From the NCBI GenBank assembly GCA_017506865.1, contig JAFCMP010000004.1:124001-188000 (forward strand): a stretch of 64,000 nt of DNA, given 5' to 3'. The notes beneath the pieces were generated by a model, which ran no database searches, was not told the origin of the DNA, and saw nothing but the letters and a program-made list of their open reading frames with translations. The stretch's first letter is position 1. Each line of letters begins with the position of its first letter. Below, in pieces: positions 34,001-44,500 of the stretch. The stretch is from Tribonema minus. Its lineage: Eukaryota > Sar > Xanthophyceae > Tribonematales > Tribonemataceae. Made by a program: the position numbers and the translations under genes.

Positions 34001-36597
34001 AGCACCTGTAACTGCCTGCAGCCTCAACTGTAATTATCTTATAGCTTCAGTAGGAAGTGCATCTCGCTGTTCACCAGAATGTTGCATGCCAGCCCAGCCA
34101 TACTAATAGCGCTTGTACCAGCATATTCCGCACTACATACCTGTCCTCTGGCTTGCTCTGTAGCCCTGACGGAGTCAACGCCATCCAGCAAACGGCTGCC
34201 AGCAGTGTCAGGGCTGGGACCATCACCGACTGCCAAGGTGCCATCGCCCTTGGACAGCATTTCCTGGTAAGCCTAGCAGGAGAGCAGAACACGCGAACAG
34301 CAGTGGAACAGCGTTGCAGGTTCAGGAGTTGGCGTGGGTGTTTGAAGTTGGAACTGCCAGAGATTCGGTTTGTGTGGGTTATGCCACGGACAGTGCGCCA
34401 GGCACTGTGACACTTGTTGATGAGTCTATTGATGTACATGATGTATATGAGAGGCGTAGCGGTAGTCTACGGGTGCAGATGCCAATGCAGTCGATCGCTT
34501 CAGGTCTCATGTGCAAAGACTTTGCCTTATTTCTGGCGTAAATACTTGGGAGCGGCATGTGTATGATCTGCAAGAGCAGTTCAAGAAGCAAACTCAACCA
34601 CGTACATAGAGCCCAATGCCGTTTGAAGTAATGCAATTACAAGAGCTCAATTGCACAATCAATCCAGCCATACGTGTTGAGCGTCCAAGTGATGCACCCC
34701 CATCGTGTCATGCCCTGCCATTGCACCCCCTGACGTCAAAGTTGGTAAACGTGGGGTTCAGGTCATAGCAGCCGTGCAAGTCAGTGCCGCACATTCACCA
34801 GCGTAACAGCTTCTATCGTCTGCCATCGCATGTCCTCACTCACACAGTCATGTCAGAGCGTCAAGCATGTTGCGATGCTGATGATTATTCTTTTGATTTT
34901 GATCATGTGTACATGCTGATGCAGGCGTCTTCAATTGACTGGGGTGGTCCAACCTCACCTGATTGGATGCTTGTAATGATGCATCAGAGTTGAACACAAA
35001 TTCCCTGAGGTCCGCGTTGCCATTGACAGCAGCCGGTGCTGACAGAAACAATGAAACACACCATGACAGCCATTTTGGTACACAATCAGTCCATAGAGTT
35101 CACATTTTGAGGGTACGTGACCATGCTGGCTTGACTGTGATCAAGGTGGCAGCTTTCGGCATGAAATCGCAGTACTGCTGCTGTGCTGGACAGCAGCCGG
35201 TGCTGATGGGAACAATGAAACACACAACGACAGCCATATGGTGTTCAGCACACACACAAACCAAGTAGAGTTTGATTTGTGAAGTACATGACAAGGTATG
35301 CTCGCTTGGATGTCAACAGGGTGGCAGTGCTCACGATGACACAGCCGCAAGTGATAGCTTTTCGACGTCTTGCTAATCACCATGCATAAATTTGTAGAAG
35401 GTGTGCCGACGTGATCATTTGATCATGAAGAGATATGTGCTACACTTTCAAAAGAGATGCCATGTCTGCAGGCAGCAGCCCGCAGTTGCGCCCAGACACA
35501 TGGAAGTGAATGAGATGTGTGTTGGGGCAGCCAAGGACGCTGAAATGAAGTTTCTGGACAGTGAATTCCTTAAACCTGAAGTTTTTTGGTACAGCGAGAA
35601 ACAGGATGAATTTTCACATGGTGCTGCGGGCCATGCCATACCACACCATCTCAGCGCAAAACACACAGCCTTGCTGGTTTGTGCGCAATGGCAAGTTGAA
35701 ATTCAGGGTTGCCCACAATCTGCAAATGGACTAGCACACTCTGCTAGCTGCATTCTCGCAAATATAACACCAAAAAATCAGAAACTGTGTGTCTACCACG
35801 CCGACGCTTTGCCTCCAGACTTAGCCTCATGATGCAGCCACAGAAAATAACGCACATCCGTGTCAGTCACCCACCTTTGCGAGGGAAGCGGGTGGCGCCC
35901 ATGAGATTTTTGATGCTGTCCCTCAGCTCTACGCTGAAGTCTCCGTCCTGACCACCATCGCTAGGGTCTGGAGTAACTTTCCCAGTGCTCAGCTCAGCGC
36001 CCGTCACTGCATCTCCAGCTTCCTGTGCTGTTGCGTCAGCGTCCTGAGAGGGCCTGTTGCGCATGGGATTCATTTCGCCCTCCATAAAGCCTTTCTCCCC
36101 GCTAAAGACCTGTGTGACAGGCAGGTGGAGGCGAGTTGTCGAAGGATGTGACAGTGAGGGAGCATTCAACAGCCACGGGGATCATGGTGTGTTTTTCCAC
36201 ACTGGCACTGGCGGGCTCGTGGTTTGTTCATGTGCTTCAAGGTGACGTTCCACACTTGGCCCAGACAACACACACATCCAATTATTCTCGAACGGCCCAG
36301 ACTCATGCCGCAGCACAATGGAGAACTGACCTGCTCATATAGCTCTTCTTGGCTGATGTATGCTGCTGATGTTCTTGCTTGCGGCAAGACGACGGCATCG
36401 CTGTCGCTGTCTGCATCCGGTGCTGCAGAGAGCATAACGGTACGGCTTGCGACGCTGCTGCGAAGCTTTTGAGGGCAAGGACCGGTACCGATTCCAGTAA
36501 AGGCAGCAGCCGGAGGGCTGTTGCAGCACAGGATCACCAGGGCAGCAGCGAAGCACAAGTTGCGTCTGTGCAAAGCTCTATTTCTGACGTGCATCAT
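31039..36597 (-). CDS. Plastid-targeted zinc-ribbon protein, family not recognised
   Basis: Eight exons (36597-36331, 36109-35875, 35038-34959, 34272-34141, 33894-33736, 33468-33296, 32656-32281, 31761-31039) close in phase to 714 aa; an alternative acceptor would start exon 4 at 34263. The N-terminus is a signal peptide ending SPPAAAF|TG, an ASAFAP-like plastid signal. The middle holds one CPRCRQ...YCSLCRA motif (two CxxC pairs 20 residues apart, around residue 280-310), a likely zinc ribbon, preceded by helical segments (ELRDSIKNLMGATRF, HLERRVSTLLREAL). After it come basic and low-complexity stretches, a helical block VMEQ|LVSEQRQTNVLLAQVVAELQ, and an Ala/Pro/Arg-rich tail ending in a 14-aa tandem repeat. 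I do not recognise the family. The zinc ribbon and basic tail would allow nucleic-acid or ribosome binding in the plastid, but that is inference. A helical protein gene lies head-to-head upstream. Confidence 0.72.
31047..31130 (-). repeat. 42-bp perfect tandem duplication in coding tail
   Basis: 31047-31088 and 31089-31130 are identical 42-mers encoding EAAADQPQSSGTTN twice, just before the stop codon of the zinc-ribbon gene. The perfect match implies a recent event. Confidence 0.9.
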
Positions 36598-36840
36598 GAT
36601 TAGCGCTGTGTTTAGGCAAAGCGTTCCACTTCAGATGCGCTCTCACACACTGCAAGCCTCAACCTGCACACTTCACGAGTAACTTCACCTGAAACTTCAA
36701 CGCTTTATCGCATATCCTCGTGTTCTGTTGCAATTGTCGGTGAAGGTAGATCGTCAGGTTTTGCTGACTTGCAGCTCGCGTTAACTTTCAAGCCTGCTCG
36801 ACGGCAGCGAATCATATCGTGTACAGTGCCAGGGAACGGG
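36598..36840. promoter_or_regulatory. Bidirectional promoter of zinc-ribbon and helical-protein genes
   Basis: 243 bp between two divergent start codons (less if the upstream ATG at 36769 is used). It includes CAACTTCA-type motifs near 36680-36705. No TATA box stands out. Confidence 0.45.
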
Positions 36841-37179
36841 ATCATGGGACAACAAGAAGAAGAAGCGCAGCAGCACATCAAAGCAGTACTGGAGCAAGTC
36901 GAAACCTTGTTGAGCGACATAAACTCTGCGGGGCCAGGGCCCGATGAGGTGCATCCATCGGTGAGGCTGAAGCTGATGACGGCACAGACGCTGTTGATGC
37001 GCAACGAGGCCCTCAGGAAGCTGGTGGAGGGAGCGCACAAGACAATCGCGGAGTCCACGGAGAAGGCAGGCAAGGACGACGTCATTGAGAATACCGCCGT
37101 TGCATTACACGAGATGGATACCAATATTGCACATATCGTGCGGATATATGCCAGTCTAGCCCATAGCAATGAACAATGA
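36841..37179 (+). CDS. Small helical (coiled-coil) protein, function unknown
   Basis: A single-exon frame of 112 aa, beginning MGQQEEEAQQHIKAVLEQVE and ending IVRIYASLAHSNEQ. It is nearly all predicted helix with heptad-like spacing (VETLLSDI, LKLMTAQTLLMRNEALRKLVEGA). An in-frame ATG at 36769 would add 24 residues that look unlike the rest, so the later start is preferred. Size and helical content recall small subunits of cytosolic complexes (Mediator, BLOC/BORC, kinetochore), but no signature decides. It has no targeting signal. It shares an upstream region with the plastid zinc-ribbon gene. Confidence 0.65.
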   Translation: MMGQQEEEAQQHIKAVLEQVETLLSDINSAGPGPDEVHPSVRLKLMTAQTLLMRNEALRKLVEGAHKTIAESTEKAGKDDVIENTAVALHEMDTNIAHIVRIYASLAHSNEQ

Positions 37180-38592
37180 AATGTGAGTCTCCAATGTATT
37201 TTTGGGCTAGTGCCTTGACACTGTATTGCTGTGATGTTTTAATCCACAGCAATGTCAGAAGCTGCCTCTGAAGGAAGGAAGCCAGGCCTACCTGCGTTCG
37301 TTCCCGAGTTGAATGTATCTGGCCTGCGTGCATGTTAGCTGATGATGCAAATGCGCAATTGCCTATCGAAAGGTCAGCATGCCATGTGTTGTCAGGCACT
37401 GAAGCTGCAAACCCGAATGACGGAAAGCTGAACTGCGCATCGACGACATGCCGCATGATGCAGTGCAGGTAGGTATGTAGGACCTTGATACATAGTGCCA
37501 TACAGCGGGTTGTCCAATTTTGGCATCAATGTCAAGTGCTGTGCTTGTCGGTCAACTGCAGAGTCAAATGAGCACGCAAGCCATGCTGTGACGACCACTT
37601 GCGCAGCAGATTTGCCAGAATTTTGCAAGACCGTGATCTGATACAGCTCGTAGCAGGCAGAACACTTAGGCAAGAGGTAACCACAGCGCCATGAGCAAGA
37701 TGTTGTTCTCAGAGCAAGATGCTCGACTCCTCTGATAGCGTTTCAAATGCCAGGGACACGCAAATTATGTGTGTGATGGCATCAAGTGGCCAAAAATGGT
37801 TGGCGTGTCAGTATGTGAGCCCGATCGCACGCTATCACTTCTCACTTACAATTTGCACCCATGGAAATAATTTCCCCCACTGCTTGCAGGCCAGACTTAC
37901 TCAGTGTATGCTGTACATCATTTCAAAACTTGTAAGCGTGTAAGCAGTATATGATGGCTTGCGAGTGGCTCAAGCAGTGTATGTACTTTTTATTAATTCT
38001 CGCTCAGGGCGCGAAAAAGCCCAGATGATTGGCATCTAGCTGTACTTTTATTAATTCGCTTCGCAGTGTATGTACCTGTACATACGTGGCTAGCGCCCCC
38101 TCTTATGTAGCGCTTTTGATGAAGTTGAGTTGACCATCACGGTCCTTTTGATTTGTATGATGAGTGCATGTGAAGCTGGACGACTTCACAGTCAGTAGAG
38201 AGCCAGTGTACAGGAGGCCCTGGCATTGTCGTGAGAAGATGAAGCCGACAGAGCTTCAAATACTCAAGGGATGCAGTGGCATGTGCTCCGACAGCTGCTG
38301 CAGGCCATCAGCTGTTGTTGTGAGCAGTGAAGGTTTTTGGAGAGTGATTGACTTCGCTCAACTGTCGTAGGTCCTTCGCTCTGCATCATATGCAGGTGCC
38401 TCGTGCAACCGCTTCGCGCAAAAAAATTGAGGAACTTCGACGTAACCGCAGAATAACGTTTTTTTTTAATGTGTCGCGCCGGGCTCCTGCCGCGTCGAAT
38501 CGGTGGATTGTCGCACCTTCTGGATGACTTTTGATCCTACAGAGCCGCCGTGGTAACCATTCCACACCAATTCATATCATCAAACTGCACAT
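37180..38592. other. Intergenic region upstream of the GPCR gene
   Basis: 1.4 kb with no supported gene. A segment near 37990-38060 ('attctcgctcagggcgcgaaaaa...atgattgg') is repeated, diverged, at 39598-39650 inside GPCR intron 2. A T run and 'gtcgcgccgggctcctgccg' lie at 38460-38490. The GPCR promoter must lie here. Confidence 0.4.
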
Positions 38593-41500
38593 ATGTCGCT
38601 AGCTCAGCTCTTGCTTTTTTTGGCGATAACTGCAGTTGGCGACCTTGGAGCTGCTCTGGGGGCTGAGCAGCAGCCTGTGTGGGCCAGATGCTGTTAAACA
38701 AATGTCGTGGCGGGTTGCACCTGGCGGTGGTCGTCTTTATCAGGCTTTTCGGTCATGGCGTTGCCACCAGCTCCGAGTACCTCGTTTCGTCAAGTTCCAC
38801 GACCGATGCCCCTGCGTTCGAGTACTCCATGCCAGTCCTTGCTGCTGGCGAAGCCACAGTCACGGGCTCATGGCTCTCCGTCACTTCATGGCACGCACGA
38901 AATCTTACGGAGATCAGCTGGGCAGCAGTCCCTAATGTCACACCTCAAGATTACATTGCCGTCTTCGAGGACCGCTATAGCTCTCATACTTGGCTGGCGG
39001 CGTGGAATCCCTGGCTAGCACTGCCGCGGATGAAACCTCCCCGCGGCTACCAGAACTTCACCACACTCACAGACACCCAGTTGTGCAACGTGAGCGAGTA
39101 TCGGTACGATAAGAATGGCTCGTTCTACGAGCCCGCCAAGAGGGCGCAAGGCCTGGTGCTCACGCCAACATGGTTCTACACCAACACCCTGGACCAGAAT
39201 GGAGGCAGCAGCGTGGCCGCCACAGGCACAGCCAGCGTGCATCTTGCGGAGGTGGGGGTTTGGCAGGTGTGCCTCATGAGGAATAGGGGGGCGGGATGCA
39301 GCAAGGTGGAGTGCGTGCAGGTGGACATGTATCAGCCACCGTATGACTATGTGGAGGCTGATGCAATGAGCATCACCGACAGCGTACGCATAAGGTACAA
39401 CCTCGTGAGCCACAACTCGTACCCGACAGGTGAGCAGGCTGGAATATGCAATGGCCATCGTGACAAGCCGGTGGTAATGCTGCCATCGATATGCATGCAG
39501 CGGTTGTGTAAGCGGCAGCGAACAGGGCTGCTGTTGGCTGCTTGCGCTCGTGTCTGGGCTAGTCGAGGAGCCAGCGCACATCGCCCGTGTGCTGCCTAGT
39601 AATTCCTGCTTAGGGCGCGGAAAAAAAAAAATGATTGATGCTAAGTTTGCTGCCAGAATCCACAAATGTACCTTTTGTCCAAGTATCAATACGCATTCTC
39701 GATCAAAACTTACTTGCGACATTGCCAGATCTGCGAATACCAGCATGTCTAGGCCGTGAATGCGCTGGAAGACAGCGTACTTATGCCTGCATACTGTGCC
39801 GCACCATGCGTGCAGCGCGATGATGCTCATGACAGTGCCTGCCGAATGTGCATCCTGCACATGCCTGTCAGTAACACCCTCCGTGCCGCAGGGAAAACGA
39901 ACCTCAGCATAGATTGAGTTGCCTTTCCGCTGCTCTGTTCCACAGACTGGCTCTGGTTTGTGGGCTCGCTGCCAACAACCGCAACTATCTACAACACCTT
40001 TGGAGCCACATGGGACGGATACAAGGAGAACAACTTCTGCTGGGTATACCTCAGCCGAGTGTTTGACGTACAGGGAAAACCTGCAAACAAGAGGTTTCTG
40101 TGCGCACCGGGGAGCCCTGACATCAGTAACCTGAACGGTGTTCCAGCCCTGTCGGTGAGCGCTGCTTGCAGTGTGTATTAACGCTTGCGGTGCAGTGTGT
40201 GGTGTGCACATTGATGCATGATGACAGGGGCTCTGCAGAGTGCGAAAACGTTCAAACTGCATGCAGCGACTTCATGACGACTCGCTTCTCAAGTTACCAA
40301 TCTGACCGTGCGTAAAGGGGGGGAGGGTATCATCATACATCCCAAACAAACACATTATTGCCCTTCGGTAGCAGTGTGGAAAATTGACAAAGCCCTGTTG
40401 ATGGTTTGTAAGAACATGGCTCGGCCGTGCTGTTACTGGCACCCAGGGCCTCCCGGGGCGTAGCATGATGAGTGGTCTGTTATTCAAAGGCTTTGGTAGG
40501 CGCATGCATACTGTTGGCGTTGCGTTTGACAATGCCTTGTGATTCGGACACCTCATGTTGGCATTGCTAGCACCTACCTCGCTTCCATACATTTTGCTTT
40601 GTCGTTTTGTTCTGGTCTGGATGGCCCCTAGGTATGCTTCCATGAGCAGCAGCATGGCACGATGAGTACCAGCTCATTCTTGTGTCACACGCTTGTGGCC
40701 ACGCAGCAATAGATGCAGGGTTTTGACTGTTGTACTTGCAAAGGCGACTTCACTCAATGGCGGCTGAATGGCTCACGCAACATCGCCTGTGAACGACAGC
40801 ACGGGTGCATGCCTGCTTTCACAGTGCACTTCTTCACACATCAAACCGATATGCTGGCTCCAACGCCAGGATGAGACCAGGATGTGAACTCATCATCCGA
40901 TATGACGTCAAGTTGAAGTTGAAGTTGATGCACACATGCTTTTCCTCTTGTGCCAACAGGCACATCAGTGGGGATCGCTGCTCATGGACTCGGGGGGCAG
41001 CGGGAACCTTACGGCGCTGTTTGGGCTACAGGTATGTATGTATGCAAGGCTAACTTACCCTACTAGTACCTGCGCACAAATACGTTGGGTTCGTATTCAA
41101 GAAGCTATGAGTGCGAGGTGGATATGACCTCAAGCATGCCCTTCTTTGTGAATGCATGTGGTTACTTCAATTTTTATCAGTGTGCGACATGCGGTGCACT
41201 ACTTGTTGACATCACCTGTTTGCGCAGCAGCTATGAGAGTTTATGTGTGTGCAAAATCACTGCGGCGAGTTGAGACCAAGCAACAGCTGGCCCAATCTCA
41301 GGTTCACACAACGATGTGCCTGTCTCACTGACAACACCATTGTGAGGATGGTGCGGAAGTCCCCCATCACTATTCACTATCCGGTGCAACCTCCACCAAC
41401 TGACACCATCGCCCTTTTGCACGCGGCTGCACTGCTCACTTTGCAGAATCAATTCACATGGGGCATCATGTCCCACTACTACCTCTGCGGCGTCAAAACC

Positions 41501-44500
41501 GCCATCACCAGCCGCAACACCACCGCCGCCGCCGTCTCTCCTATCCACAACGCGACTGTCACTGCAACGGAGCACTTCGATGTGACGATCAAGCCGGAGC
41601 TAGGGGGCGCACACAACTGCGTTGCGCCGTTCAACGGCACCGGCTTCAATGCGAACATCCGCACCACCGCGGCGGACATGGATTACCTGGATGTGAGCTG
41701 CATTGCATTTGCAACTCTGCAGTTGAAGTTGGTGTTCATTGCTGCACTTCAAGTTGGTGACATTCCCTGGTGACAATAATGTCGGGAGTGTGTCGCTTGC
41801 GCTTGCGCTAGCGCCAGTCAAGTGAAACGAGTTAATGAGCCTCTTCAACCTGCACATGTGGCCTCTGTAGCTACTGTACCTACACCAGTTGTAATGTGCG
41901 CGTCACGCCGTGTTGTGTGACGCATACTCGGAACTGTGTCAACATCTCTGTGTTGTGGTCCAAAGTAGTATCAATGCACGTCACCTTTTACAAAAACGCT
42001 CACTGTGGCGCTCCCATTCACTACTTCAACTTGCACCAGATTCCCGCGACAGTGAGCTTCAAAGGCGGCATGAAGCAGAAGAACGCGGCGGCGACAGTTA
42101 CATCCATACTGCTGCCCGCAGCGGGCACGCATGAGGTCGGAGTGACCCTGGAGAGTCGGGCCAAGCTCAGCTCGTACTCCGTCCGAGTGGAGCCCTCGCA
42201 GGTGTATGCGCAGTCAGCGCAGCAGCTGCCCGGCAACGTAATACCGGCGTCAATTAACACCGGCGGCAATGTCAGCTTTTCCTTTGTGGCACGGGACTTG
42301 TACTTGAACCCCATTGGGAAGGGTGGCGCGCACTTCGAGGCCACCATCGTGAGCGCTGCTAACGGCGTCGCTGCGAGTCAGGGCTCAGCAAACGTCACCG
42401 ACCACGGCAACGGGACGTACACGGTGGATGCTCAGCTGCGCGGCAAGGGCACGGAGGTAAAGTTGAAGTTGAAGTTGGAGCGGGGCGTGCTCCATGTGTC
42501 GCACACACAGATGATCGCCTCTAGTGCAGCCTGTGGGTGGTGGTGAGAATCGTGCTATGCAGCGAGGCTTGTTGCAATATATTGTTTGTTGTGATTCTAG
42601 CCTGTGCGGAGCTTGGTGTCCCACTACCATTTGCATGCGCTGTTGGCAGTTTTGTCATCTGTCACGTATGCAACGCAATGTTGGACCTGCCCCGGTGCTG
42701 CGTGTTTACGCGGCTTTCGAGACATGTTTTGGCACCCCTGCCTGCATGGCAGAGGCTGGTAGCATGGAGTTTGCATGAAGTTTCAGGTCGAGGTGTAAGG
42801 TTAGAGCTTGCGTTGTGGTGGGCCGCAATCAGCGTAGGACAGGAAGCCAATTGAATTGCAAATTCTGATCAGATTCTGTTTTGATTATCCAAGCGTACAT
42901 CAGCACGTGCTACCTCAGGCTTGTCTGTTTGAAAGCACACACTCAAAGTGTACACAATGTCTGGCACTTCTCTCCTGCCGCAGTTCCTTGCGGTCTTCCT
43001 GCCAGCGGTTGATGCGGCGACTGGTGCCATGAGAGGTGCACGACACTTGAGTGTCAGCAACGTCACCACGGCAAGACAGGCAAGTCACCTCAAGCTGTTG
43101 CAGTTTCTGCTGGTCATTTCAAAGAACACTGGAGTGTCAGCAACATCACCATAGTGAGATGGGCAAGGCACTTCAAGTGACTTGTTGCAGTTGGGGCAGG
43201 GGTTATCCCCAGCTCAACTGCGCACAAGCGGCTCGATGTGCCACAGAGGTAAAATGACCATACCATGCAAGCCAACGAGCATCCTGCCAGTTTCAACAAC
43301 ATCGGCAAACTTCAAGTTCACAAACCGCTCCCATGTTTTCCCAGACCAGCACCCACCAATTTGAACTTGAATGCCAGTGATACTGGCGGTACCATGAGCT
43401 GAGCTGTACCGTCACCAGCCCCCTGTCCTCAACCAGCGCCTGCCCCCTCGCTCTGACCATACTTACCTACCCCTCCCCCCCCCCCCAGACCGGCCAGAAC
43501 AGCCACATCCCCGGCAGCCCCTTTGAGATCTACGTCGTGGCCCCCGAGGCCGTCCCCACGTGCGGCGCGGACCGCCTGCGCGTGACCGTCGGCGCGTGCA
43601 AGCGCAACTCCCAGAGGAGAGTCACCTACAGCTTCGACGAGGCCAGCGGCGGCGGCTGCACCGGCGGCAAGCTGCCCGCCGCGGAGCACGCACCGTGCGA
43701 CTCGGTGCGCTACGACTCGTCGCTGGGAGTCGGACTCACGGCGTTCGCGGGCGCCGCCGCGGCGTACGCGCTCGGCGTCATGGCCATGCTCAGGCACTAC
43801 CGCGACAGCTGGGTCATCAAGTACTCGCAGATACTGTTCTGCGCGCTGTTCCTGGGGGGGTGCGCGGCGCTGTCGGCGGTGTCGATACTGCACCTCGGGC
43901 CCGCGACGCCCGCCGCGTGCCTGGCGCGGCCGTGGCTGCAGCACGTCGTGCTCACGTTCACGCTCGGCTGCCTGCTGGTCAAGGCAAGTGCATCCAAGTC
44001 GGGGGTGTTGTTGATTGATGGCAGTGGCTGATGTCAAATTGTACTAATGTAGAAACCATTGCCGTTACCTTGCGGCTGCGCCTGCTCACTGAGGCAGTGG
44101 GTATGTACTAGGGAGGTACCTGTGTCATTGTGGCAATGGATGCGCTGGATGTTGGTATCGGTATCAATGATCGCTATGATGGGCAGCTGCGCCGTTGTGA
44201 CGCAAAGGATGAGCAAAAAAAGTTGTCAGTTGGTGCGCAAGCCATAAGGTGCAGCCGTGTTCACACAGCAGATCTCACCAAGCAGACGCTGTTGTCGTTA
44301 CGACAATGCCAATTACGTGTAGAGGCAGCCATGCCTGACACTACCCAAAACGTGCTGTCCTTCCCTGCCTCCAGCCTTTTCTGACCTCTCACCTCTGACC
44401 TCTCACCTCCTAAGTCTCATGCGCACGCCCCCCCCCATCACACTTTTAAACCTCAACTTGATGTTGCAGGTGCACCGCGCCTACAAGCTGTTCAGCACTG

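Noticed and set aside
35401-35832. 143-codon plus-strand frame
   Set aside because: It lies within an intron of the zinc-ribbon gene on the other strand, has no recognisable domain and no splice or start context that supports it.
39015-40262. 415-codon minus-strand frame
   Set aside because: It is the shadow of GPCR exons 2-3 and the intron between them; the composition is not protein-like.
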